A DNA stretch of 64,000 bases, taken from contig OZ038433.1 in NCBI GenBank assembly GCA_964036275.1, forward strand, positions 5,125,048 through 5,189,047. Direction: 5' to 3'. Position 1 is the stretch's first letter; every line of letters starts with the position of its first letter. The DNA comes from Litoditis marina. Lineage: Eukaryota > Nematoda > Chromadorea > Rhabditida > Rhabditidae. The notes under the pieces were generated by a model. The model was not told where the DNA came from, did no database searches, and saw nothing but the letters and a program-made list of their open reading frames with translations. Shown piece by piece: positions 55,301 to 64,000 of this stretch. Position numbers and translations under genes: made by a program.

Positions 55301-57016
55301 AACTTCGACTTAAAATAATTTTTGCACGTAATCGTGCAGTATACTACAAGACCTAGCCATTCAACAAGTTATAAATAAACCATTTACAACTTGTTAAAAA
55401 TAACAAAAAGAATGCCATTTTAATTAATTTTTCAATTGGTCCGGTCTTATATGAACTTTTGAAGGCGGCTAACGCGGTGGCGACGGACCGTGGCGGTGTG
55501 TTGCGTATTCCGGATGTCGTCTGCGGACCGGAAACCCTGCGCAGTCACGAGCAGGATGACGCTCTCAACGAAATTGCCAAGGAGGCCGAACAACTGAGAA
55601 GGGTCAGTTGACAGGGGTTAAATGGAAGTTCTAATTCAATATGGTTACAGTGTGAAAGAATAGTTAGGAGAAAGAATGAAAAACGTGCCTCCACCCCCCG
55701 AGAGAGTCTAGTTCGTTCTTGATCGTGCTTATGCTGTCTATTTGGAGACTGAAATGGGAAATCAGTATAGTTATTCGTCCCTATTAATCAGTAGCCGAGT
55801 ATGTATATTAATTTTTATTAGTTGTGTTTTCGTCTCGAAGGGCCGCAATTGCGAAATCTCGATTGTCGTTACGTAAAAAGGGTATTTTCTGATTTGGTCA
55901 CTTCTCTCGAGCTCATTTTGTTTGTGAATATGTGAATGATAAATACTCAAATTGCAAGTATATAGACCAGACTTTCTTTAGCTGGTCGCTTATCCATTGT
56001 AGTTGTTGATGATTATTGATTATTCAGGAAGAAGTGGAATATTTGGCCTTCGTGCCAGATATGAGTCGCCCGAAACATTTGAGAGACGAGGACCAGGCAC
56101 TATTCTGGAAGAACAAGGAGGAGTATAACTATAGAGTGCAGTCGGTCAGTCAATAAGATACTTTAACCGCATAGTGCTTTTAGGTAAGTGTTCTCGGTAT
56201 CAGGTATATATCATCGTCAGAATCCAAAAGTATATGTGCCGTAACGAATGCGTAGCTCATTTTGTAGAATGTCACGAGCAACTGGTAAGCTCGAATCACT
56301 CCAGTGGTGGTAATTGAGATCAGTGTTTTTATTATCTTTTCCTCTTTATTGATTAAAAAACCTGATAAACTCAAATGTTCCAGTGTCGTCGTAGACTCCG
56401 CATCTATTGGGCTCAGCGGTCTCCCGGCACCCCCTTCCCTCTGCCTCTATCCCTCTTCTCACAGAAGGACGAGGCGCCAGTCACAAAACCGGTTCGTTCT
56501 CAGGTATTTCCTCGTGCAAATGACGATGCTTGCAATTTTTGTAATTTGATTATAAATTGATCAGTTTATTCGGGATTCGTCAATGTCATCAAAAGGGACC
56601 AGAAAACTCGCGCAGTTTGTCTTGTTCTTCAAGTACTGCTCGAATAGCTGAAAAGTATAGTTTGTTCCACCCACTTATAACCCTCTACAGTAATCTGCTA
56701 ACACTTCCAGGTCAAACGTTGGTATATTAGCGTATTCAGAACGCCTCGAAATGTTCATAGTGTCTTCTGCATGTTTACTACTACTAACTCTGAAAATTTG
56801 AAACCAAAGTAAAGACTTTTTCATTAGAAAACACCCCCTTGAATAATTGACGGGTTACTGTAGGAGTACATCGATTGGTGAAACAGACTATAGTGATCTT
56901 GATTATTTATGAATCAGTGTACCGGGTCTGTTATCCTATGGTGGTTTCAGGTGGTGAAGTGTGCCTCGCAGGAAGATGCGATGGCCATCATGAACAAGTG
57001 GGCGGTTTGCGCCTAA
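40349..57016 (+). CDS. DCTN1: Dynactin subunit 1 (p150Glued)
   Basis: Thirty-three exons: 40349-40382, 40591-40760, 41059-41151, 41439-41543, 41888-41947, 43293-43520, 43914-44038, 44402-44540, 44900-45028, 45376-45545, 46224-46383, 46677-46753, 47090-47219, 47590-47706, 48075-48179, 48488-48587, 48740-48825, 50487-50617, 50901-51069, 51397-51528, 51789-51923, 52318-52420, 52657-52759, 52880-52973, 53463-53618, 53891-54009, 54225-54336, 54545-54653, 54966-55054, 55465-55602, 56028-56144, 56384-56503, 56951-57016. They total 3,921 nt, exactly 1,306 residues plus stop, near the human 1,278. p150Glued links dynein to microtubules and cargo. Domains: CAP-Gly about 1-68 (FSDGEWAGVILDEPNGKNNG; the usual GKNDG is GKNNG), a basic Ser/Pro region 69-240, coiled coil 1 about 245-615, the dynactin-specific globular region about 615-960 (AFLPDNFTKAGGDND) and coiled coil 2 about 965-1125. 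Exons 3-5 are small and could be alternatively spliced. Confidence 0.95.
41286..41408. mobile_element. AGTAAGGTTGTCCGAA-type MITE, copy 1
   Basis: Right end TATTCGGACAACCTCACTG is the complement of a CAGTRAGGTTGTCCGAA terminus; the left end CCAGTAAGGATTTTT is degenerate. Same family as 45955-46112. DCTN1 intron. Confidence 0.45.
44155..44243. mobile_element. TTAA-ended MITE, copy 3 (left-truncated)
   Basis: Contains the internal TCCTTTAAACTGCAATTGAA palindrome and the right end GGACCACATAATCGTCCTTC followed by TTTAA. The left arm is missing. DCTN1 intron. Confidence 0.7.
45955..46112. mobile_element. AGTAAGGTTGTCCGAA-type MITE, copy 2
   Basis: The ends AGTAAGGTTCGACTAAGCGA and (complement strand) AGTAAGGTTGTCCGAATAGT are inverted, and AGTCCGT/ACGGACT words repeat inside. 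A half copy ending ATACGGACGACTTCACTAG lies at about 45600-45693. DCTN1 intron. Confidence 0.5.
49233..50162 (-). CDS. LINE ORF1-like protein inside a DCTN1 intron
   Basis: A single uninterrupted frame of 309 residues from an ATG at 50162, antisense to DCTN1. The central part (CLTIYGLPEDSTTKKKVNAI, then VSILHRLGKPRQDGLSRPLK) resembles the RRM-like module of non-LTR retrotransposon ORF1 proteins, which typically show an I-x-GLPE...RLGK...RP pattern. A short N-terminal coiled coil (LSEIKTLNSKLDSLTQSLP) precedes it, and a Thr/Pro-rich linker and a conserved-looking C-terminal block follow. No reverse transcriptase or endonuclease is seen in the 1.66-kb intron. It is either a recently inserted 5' fragment of a LINE or a retained gene; the lack of stops argues for youth or selection. 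Family assignment is by motif only. Confidence 0.6.
   Translation of the reverse strand: MPSPRPKMVPSRTHFSTLLSEIKTLNSKLDSLTQSLPTIIQSELHHFNDRRCLTIYGLPEDSTTKKKVNAIFNLVSISPSNVSILHRLGKPRQDGLSRPLKISIKDGISFPRLIELSTAMKSDASMSTFHVRKFETPEQRKARFLARQSKRDAARAEVTDQTTTPPNPADANLQTDMEVVEQPRNVISPPVNECSPIPTLCEPESIEIKTPEPVPKRVFPQPSSVSTVITTPPVLTIASLDWPSLQRVQKAVSQLHLMCRDETRFRYNAFYRYYKCDPHLAPFISDVYFARYGFRFHINPLWEPLPLRK
50335..50459. mobile_element. GTTAG-ended short element, copy 1
   Basis: Begins GTTAGCCAATTGCACAGTCA and contains AAACATGTTAAACACAGCAG and GTGCACGATGCC, ending GAATGCTAAC with a shared TTCAATTTACTTCTAGT extension. Copies at 51960-52076 and, inverted, 60642-60759. It ends 28 bp before a DCTN1 exon. 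Confidence 0.7.
51960..52076. mobile_element. GTTAG-ended short element, copy 2
   Basis: GTTAGTCAACTGCACAGTCA to CTTCTAGT; closely matches copy 1 (about 85% by eye). DCTN1 intron. Confidence 0.7.
52502..52532. repeat. (AAT)n microsatellite
   Basis: About ten AAT trinucleotides in a DCTN1 intron. Confidence 0.9.
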
Positions 57017-58207
57017 GCCATTGCTGGTTACTGCCAGCCTCGGTTACCTGGTTACGGTCAGATGGTTACTATCAGTCTCTATCACTGCATGTGAAGCCTG
57101 TGAGCCAATGTATACATATACTATTTATTATTTATCTTTTAACTGTCTGCAATTTTTCCTCAGATGAGTGTGTTGTGTAATCATAGAAAACTTTATAAAC
57201 AAAACTATGGGTATTCCTGAATTTTTAATTCATGCTCTGCTGTGCTTCAATTGTCTTATTTTGTTTGTATACCATAATATTTTGATTGGATCTTAGGCTT
57301 GGAATGTTAAATTATTGTGTGATATGCAATTAAAGGGTTATGATGAAAACAGATTGAAAATGTAATTTTACTGAAAAACAAAACATGACGGTAAAGCAAT
57401 CACAATAATGAGACGGGTAAGCATAGCCAAATAATGGATACATGGGAGAGATTGGAAATATTGCATACATTCAACAGTTTGAAAACAAAGCAATGGATGA
57501 TGTATTTGGTAAAACGAAGTTGTATGGAGAAAGCTGATTTTGAGAGAAAAGGAATGCCGAAAAAAATATGTAAGTATATAACCTGGCGCAGGATACGCTT
57601 AGATAAATAAGAGAGATACATGTAATGCATTTCACATCGGCTAATACTACTTTGATGGCTAACTTTGATGTTACTAATCGATTGGTGATCAATCGCTTCT
57701 AGCAAAATGAAATAATTTTGAGTTTTAATCGAAGTAGTAGGAGCCTGCAAATTGGTTGGACCAGCACACTTCATCTTATGGAGAGATTGAGAAACGACTA
57801 AATAAAGATTAATATGCTTTTTATATAATCATAACCAGATTTCTTCTCAGTCGCTTGTTTGAAAACTGTCCAAAAATACATGGCTGGTGAGAAACCTGTG
57901 ACATTGTAAATACGAACATTCCATGTATTGATTCATAAATACAAAGGGAGAACACTAGATACAGTGACCAGACACAAAAATTCTGACACAACTGAAAAAC
58001 CTGTGCATGCTATTCACTTATACAAAAGAATGTATGCAGGTTTCAAAAACGACAACAAACAACAAAAAAAGCCTGAACTCGCGAAAACAAACATATTTGG
58101 TAACTGTTGGACGACACTGGCGTATAATGCTAGATGAGTGGCACCTGTACGAGACGAACACATATATGTACAAAACAAATCCCAGTGGACAATTATTGCC
58201 TGTTGTT
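57017..58207. other. Convergent 3' spacer, DCTN1 / KDM5
   Basis: Holds the 3'UTRs of two converging genes. The 124-codon open frame on the minus strand (57400-57774) has no recognisable domain and is AT-rich, so I do not call it. An AATAAA-like ACTAAATAAAGAT occurs near 57798. Confidence 0.4.
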
Positions 58208-61200
58208 TCAACATTCCGGAGATGATTGGGGCGATTCGCTACATCTGTAGCAGGAGTAGACCTGGAGAAAAGTTTATAATGTGTTTCAAAGTAATATCGA
58301 ATTTCCACTACAACATAAAATTCAAAAATTAGAATGTAAATCAACCTAATCGGCAAAACCGAATGCTAACCTGTATCGATTTCGCTCCTTCCACAGTTTG
58401 ACCTACACACACGTAGTGATACCAGCGTGCACAGCCAGCCTCACACTGAATCCAACCCACGTGCTCACCTGAACAACGGATATTTCAGTACTTTACAACT
58501 TAATAGCCGACGCATGTCTTGTGTATGACTGTAGTAAATGAATAGGCTAAATCAGGTACCCTTCTGGATTTTCCCAGATTGTGATTTTAATGTTCAAAAA
58601 CCATACATTATCAAAATAACAAGTTATTTTCGAAGAAGTGAAAAAGTCACACAAGACTTTGTGGACACTGTGGACACCTCAACAAGACAACACCAGATGT
58701 GTCTGTCGACCTTCATGCAAGAAGCAGGAGCCAACACTGCCAGAGTTTCTCCCTAAACTACGATCTCTGACCCATCCTTTGGCTAAACTAGGATCTTTGA
58801 CCTACCCTTTGGCCAGAATATCATCGTTGACTTACCGTAAGGCTTGAGACATCTGTCCGCCGAGCAGGCCTGATCATCCTCGTGGTAGACGGCGACGGCA
58901 CGCGCCCGCTTCCGGTCTCGTCGTGACGTCACTTCCTTGCCCGCGGACGCGCGTTTCGTCTTCCGTCGCGGCGTAGCGAACAGAAGCTCCAGTGGAACGG
59001 CTCGCACCGGACGGTCCCGGATCACCGCACATACTCTGCAAAGAGTTTTCAAGTTCAAGTTTTGAAAGTTTTAGTTTCAATGAGACATGGTCAATTATAT
59101 ATCTAACTGGTTTTTTGGTAACCTATATGGTAACCGTTTTTCGTTTACACGAGTAGGTGTAGGTAACCGGAAGGTGAACTGAAGCAAAAAAAAAATGGTC
59201 ACCTAATGAAGTTTTGGTTATCTGAAAACCCCGTTACTTGTAGAATTTGCCATGAAAAATATCAAAGATTCGTATTAGGGTCGTATGACCTTTACCTCTA
59301 CAGGAAACCTGTCCCGAAATGAGACAACTTCAATCAAAAATGATCACTTCATTATAATTCGGGATCTGGCGAAATGTGGGCAAGGTCGTGCTGTTGTATT
59401 ACAATTCTGCACATTCTGGGACATATTAAATGTTTACTTGTATTCTCGCCAAATGAAACTCACTGCTTCTGGGCAGCCATGATATCGCCGAAGACCTTCG
59501 GAAGAATAGCGACCACCTTGGAGAAGACATCCAGATCCAATAGTTCGCAAGACAATACTGACACTACCAGAGATTCGACCCTTCAAAGTAAAACAACCAT
59601 TAGCTAAGTCCTCAGACGGAAGGGACAACACATATTTGAAAAACTGAAATACACCATTCATATTATGGGAGAGAAGAAAATAACCTAATAAATTCAGTTT
59701 ATGGTTGTGAAAATGACTCGCTCATTTCAAAAATCAAAGATTGGAACGTGTTTAGTACGTTTTTTGCACCATTGACAGGTTCCTGGAAACATTACCGAGA
59801 CATTCATATCTCTTTTTTCCGTATGTATCTCACATGCTTGCAGGCAACTAAATAAATCAATAAATCAATCAATCAATCGATACCTCCTGGTCAATTCTTC
59901 ATTCCAGCTGGCTGGCGAAATGGCGATATCGGCCAGTATTTCCATGGCGTGTCCCGAGGAATCACGAACCCGTTGCAGTAGCTGGCGAACCAGAGCAACC
60001 TACAAAGGTCAAAGATCACAAATCACGATCCCCATATATAACCAGAAAGTCTTCTGTGACGTTTCCACTGACAGAAAGACACTATCGCGGGGTCTAAATA
60101 CGTTTTTGGATCAGCTATATGTTGCTCCCCACTACGTACAATAGATGAACTTTGTTGGATTTCAGAAAAATAAGCAACGTGAATGAAGAACGTGAGAAGT
60201 TATTACAAAAAAACCCTAGAAAGTGTGATTTCGAACGGTTCGGTTACGCGAAACTGGATAAATGAGCATTAAGGGTTTCGCCACGGAGACCCCGGGGTTC
60301 ATTCTCCGAATGTAGCTTTTCCTATTGAAGAGTTCGAAATTGAATTTATTCCGTAGTGAAACTTAAGTACCTCCAATGAATTGGCGGGTGCCTGATTGCA
60401 TGCTGCCTGCACATCCTCCAGACACGGTCGTCTGCCGCGTAAACAGCGGACACAGAGGAAGGCGCCCTCGGGAAGACGGCCCAGAAACGAGTCCCACTCA
60501 CAACACACACCTGCAATGGTAGGTCATAAGTTTGGGGTGGAGACGAAACGTCACACTTTCTCTTTCTTTCATGTCTTCTTTAGTGAGCTTTTATCTTACA
60601 TGCTTTTCACGAAATAATATATCAGGCATGTGCACACGGATTATATACTTGGAGTAAATTGAATAAAGTTAGCATTCTAATAAGGCATCATGCACCTTGT
60701 CATTGCAGGTACCTGAATTCTGCTGTGTAACATCTTTTACGTGAGTGCAATTGACTAACCGTTTATGCACAACACACCGCAGCAACCATGACATAATACC
60801 CAGAAAACTTCAATGAACGGTCTCTTTTTCTGTGAGCATGAGGCAAAAAGTGGAATGAAGTAATAATCAAAACGCATGGCTGAAGACATTGTTGAATTGG
60901 AAAAGAGAACGTCATGACCTACCATGATATTTCGCTCGGCACAGCAGACAGGTGACTATTCCACCGTGTTTGTCAGCATCCTTTTCCAGTGCACAGATAC
61001 ACGTATCTCGCGGTTGGCGCTGACTGTTCGCCAGTTGGAGAGAAGCTGTAATAATAATAATAAAATTTTTATTGTTATTACAATTTGAGAACAACGTCAA
61101 CGAACTCACGTAGTTTAGTTCCGCCAACCTCATAAGGAAACGAAGTCATGAAAATCAAACCATTCCCAAACCGAACCGCGAACGGCGCGAACCAATCACT

Positions 61201-63842
61201 GGAGAACAAAACCGCTCAGTTGAAATCACCAGTCGAGCGGCATGGTTCAGTTTCAGTGGTAAACGGTGTGAACCAATCGGCTTCGACTCAGGCTCCGCCT
61301 CTGCGGTTCGGTTCTCTAGTGACTGGTTGGCGGTACGGTTCGGGAAGGACACGGTTCTTCAGTAAATTCCCGAGACATACATATGTGATCTAATTAATCT
61401 TTAAAATAAATTAACGCTACAAGAACAGTGCACTTCGTCTACTTACCCATGAGATTGTTCTGCTGGTCGCGTAGTTTTTCCAGATGGGCCACCACCGCAT
61501 CAATTGACTTGAATTCCGTCAGATGCTCCCTGCAAAAGATCAAAACTCGAAAATATATTTTTCACTTCCCGTAGCGCTCCATCATACACCAGTAAAGTTG
61601 TCCGGTGGCCACAAAGCACAAAAACTCAAAACACTGACAAATTTTTGCTACCATCGAGAGAAACTGCCTATTTTTCATAACTAATCGAAATATTTTACGT
61701 AAAAAGTACTTTAGGTGTGTACGTTCCACACACTTGAGGTAGTTTGAAAAAACGGTACAAGAAATGAATATTGCACTGACAGATTGACACAACTTGGAAT
61801 TTTTCAACTGTTTTGAAATTTCCCCAATACGTACCATTCGTCGACCGAAGTGGAAGGCGTGTGCAAATGACGTACAACCGTCTGTCCCTCGATCAATGCT
61901 GCCAAATCATCGCGATCACGGATGATCTGAAAACGGAGGTAGAGTTAGAGAGAGATAGAGAGAGAGAGATAGAGAGAGCAAGAGAGGGGGAAATTTACAT
62001 GAATAAAACCAGGAAAACCAATTCTAGCAACAATTTCTACTGCTCATCCAATTAAACTCTCACTTTAAATCTGATTCTGCATTCCCGTACACTAAAAACC
62101 TTAGACCACACTGAAAACTGAAACTCACCTCGACCAGGTCATAATAGGAATGTGGTTTATGGAACAGACTGCACATCCTCTCAGTGAACTTTTCCAGTCG
62201 ATCCCGAACTGCCACCATCTCACTGTGAGCCGGGGTGGATGAGAGAACACTGAAAATCAATATACATGCTAGCATGTGGAATTGGGAATAACAGACACAC
62301 TGCGATAACTGCCAAAGTGGTTGTGTCTAGGTATAAAGAAAACAAATTTTTGTAATAAACCCGAAAATTGAACTGTTGAGCTATATTATTGCTGCTATTT
62401 GTTTTTGAAACACACGTTTGTCAGCAAATAATTGTAGTTGGCCGGATATCAGTTGGGCTGACGGATAACTCACGCTGATTTCTGGCATTTGTCTACGAGT
62501 CGACTGATCTCCTTCAGAGTTATCTGAGATGTCTTCAGGTCCATTCCCAGATGGCGAGACTGCACAATCTCATGACGCATCCAATCGATACCTGCAAAGT
62601 AGAGATCAAATGTTTAAAAAAGTATTTGTCAAGTTCGCAAGTTGGCGTGATGAACTTCTCGAAGCAGTTCACAGTTACAACCGAACTGTGAGAACAGGCC
62701 GAGTACGGCCACTCTATATCTGTGACGAAGAAATTTTCCGAGCATGCAGATAAAGCCATCTGAAGGACAGTCAAGGAACACCATCTCGAAATGATATGAA
62801 GTGAACTAACATACTTAACCATGGGCAATTCAACCAACTTACCCTTGGCAGTGCACCAGTCCGACTCTCTCGCCTCCACCCAAAGCTGCTCCAACTCATC
62901 TACCGTAGTTGACCCGGATGATAACAGACGATCAGCCTGCAAAAGGAATGGTTGCCAAGTTTCAGCTGAACTTGAAGTGATTCCACCTAGTTAGTAATTT
63001 GGGCCCAAAATAACTGTGACATCGTGCCATTCAACTTAACTCTAGAACATAATACTCATAATACAGAATCATATTCAGTGTAAATAATGAAATCGAGTTC
63101 GATGCAAAAACACAAATGTTTGAGTTAGAGACTCTCTGAAAAACTCTGAATCGAAATGTTCTACTCAAGTAACCGTTCTCATCCCCCGGAACGCTAACGG
63201 ATCGCCTAAAATACCTATCTTTGTGACTTCGTGAGTGCAAATGTTACAACAATTCGAACAACATATCTTTAGCGCACAACATATTACTACATGTTTAAGA
63301 AAATCATTCTAACCATGTTGTCAATGCGCACAGCCGTCTTGTAGCGGGCATGAAGTCTCTCGACAGCCGACATGGGCTCGCCATCTCGCATCAATTCCGA
63401 GCCATCCTTTATCAACCTAAACAACCTTATTATCCGTCAGAACATATGTAAGTGAAGTGCGACCTTAGAGAGAGGAACCCGTTTTTCGACTGATGTCCGT
63501 GAAAATTCATTTTTCGACTTCACGACCAGTACGACCCCACCCCCTTCGAAACTTTGGAATTTGCCAAAAAAACATGTATTACGTTGATAAATTATAGAAA
63601 AATTCTTCGAAAATTGCCAAAATCAGCCTGATTTAGAACATGTTTCGCCTCTATGGCTATTTATAACCCCCTCCCCTGGAAATATGGCGTGCAACTGCTG
63701 GTGACCACTGTTCCCACCTGAGAACGAGGTCGAGTTCCCATCTCCTCCTCGACTCGAAGTCCGACTCTTCTTCCATTCCGGGGTGAGATTCCCAGGCCAG
63801 AAGACGATCCGCTCGCAACCTCCACTCACGCGTATTCACCGC
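58208..63842 (-). CDS. KDM5: KDM5/JARID1 histone H3K4 demethylase, C-terminal part
   Basis: Fourteen exons, 5' to 3': 63718-63842, 63314-63416, 62843-62936, 62474-62591, 62129-62249, 61835-61926, 61447-61529, 60923-61045, 60371-60510, 59884-59999, 59464-59580, 58836-59035, 58371-58468, 58208-58261. They join in frame to 527 residues plus TGA; the gene continues beyond the right edge. KDM5 proteins (nematode rbr-2, fly lid) remove methyl groups from H3K4 in chromatin. The helical upstream part is the PLU-1 region (repeats such as DELEQLWVEARESDW). PHD2 is CICALEKDADKHGGIVTCLL followed by CVRCLRGRRPCLEDV, the family's SRRP-like motif. After a basic linker (RRKTKRASAGKEVTSRRDRK) comes PHD3: DDQACSADRCLKPYG, GWIQCEAGCARWYHYVCVG, YSCYRC. 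The catalytic JmjN/ARID/JmjC part is not in the window. PHD3 is only about 18 residues from the C-terminus. Confidence 0.92.
59084..59254. mobile_element. GGTAACC-family element, copy 3
   Basis: ATGGTCAATTATATATCTAA with GGTAACC at the left and the inverted CCGTTACTTGTAGAATTTGC at the right. KDM5 intron. Confidence 0.5.
60642..60759. mobile_element. GTTAG-ended short element, copy 3 (inverted)
   Basis: Reverse complement of the 50335 and 51960 copies, GTTAGCATTCTAATAAGGCA to GTGCAATTGACTAAC, with the shared extension on its left. KDM5 intron. Confidence 0.65.
61150..61372. mobile_element. GAACCG-rich element, copy 3, with inverted ends
   Basis: CCGAACCGCGAACGGCGCGA...CACTGGAGAACAAAACCG on the left is the inverse of CGGTTCTCTAGTGACTGGTT...GGTTCGG on the right (written with its variations as GGTTCGGTTCTCTAGTGACT). 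The structure shows that the GAACCG repeats at 6838 and 16866 are probably transposon-derived. KDM5 intron. Confidence 0.6.
61941..61990. repeat. GAGA-type purine microsatellite
   Basis: Irregular GAGAGATA repeat in a KDM5 intron. Confidence 0.85.
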
Positions 63843-64000
63843 CTGATGAAAATTATTGTATTCTAATCAAGTCATCTTTTGTATTCAGTTTACAAGTAGT
63901 TTTACAACATGAAAATTTGAAAAAATGATGAATAGGTCTGCGAAAAGGACAATTTCCAACATCAACCTTAGATTATATTAGAACATCAACCTTAGATTAG

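Noticed and set aside
57400..57774. 124-codon open frame on the minus strand after DCTN1
   Set aside because: AT-rich 3'UTR sequence with no domain; start and context unsupported.
60240..60300. tRNA-like sequence with a GGGGTTCATTCTCC B-box-like motif
   Set aside because: No convincing A box at the right distance; too weak to call.

Overview
This is nuclear DNA from an intron-rich animal, most likely a nematode. Coding segments are split by GT-AG introns (at least one GC-AG), exons are 34-306 bp, most introns are 60-1,700 bp, and the spaces between genes are full of short inverted-repeat elements. The nematode call rests on protein details. The eL15 ribosomal protein carries nematode-type residues (for example [10 protein letters not shown] near the C-terminus). 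The beta-tubulins carry HGIQPDG and [10 protein letters not shown] and look closest to enoplean (Trichuris/Trichinella-like) sequences recalled from memory. This is inference; no search was run. Exon boundaries were read by eye and checked by codon phase, and every multi-exon model below closes in frame.

Layout. 1-2.8 kb: no confident gene, one inverted-repeat transposon and a foldback. 2.8-5.9 kb (-): GHITM/TMBIM5-like mitochondrial Bax-inhibitor-family protein, apparently missing its C-terminal part. 6-12.9 kb: a repeat hub with dispersed GAACCG repeats, a tandem duplication, two foldbacks sharing ends, a 130-bp TGACGTCA satellite and a 272-bp tandem repeat. 13.0-16.2 kb (+): beta-tubulin copy 1. 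17.9-19.7 kb (+): ribosomal protein L15. 19.9-20.9 kb (+): BolA-like protein. 21.1-24.2 kb (-): beta-tubulin copy 2, an inverted paralogue. 25.6-32.4 kb (+): DEG/ENaC sodium channel. 33.2-39.7 kb (-): MCM-binding protein (MCMBP). 40.3-57.0 kb (+): dynactin p150Glued (DCTN1), 33 exons, 1,306 aa, with an antisense LINE-ORF1-like ORF in one intron. 58.2-63.8 kb (-): the C-terminal part of a KDM5/JARID1 histone demethylase, running off the right edge.

The genes do not form a pathway. They are mostly housekeeping: tubulin and dynactin (microtubules and transport), L15 (translation), BolA (iron-sulfur/redox), MCMBP (replication), KDM5 (chromatin), GHITM (mitochondrial inner membrane), plus one ion channel. 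Pairs are convergent (BolA/tubulin 2, channel/MCMBP, DCTN1/KDM5) or divergent (MCMBP/DCTN1 about 0.7 kb apart; tubulin 2/channel).

The most interesting features are two. First, the two beta-tubulins differ almost only in the M-loop and C-terminal tail and have mosaic intron similarity. Second, there is a set of short non-autonomous DNA transposon families, notably a C6/G6-block element with three copies, each flanked by 8-9 bp target-site duplications, one of them nested inside another repeat.
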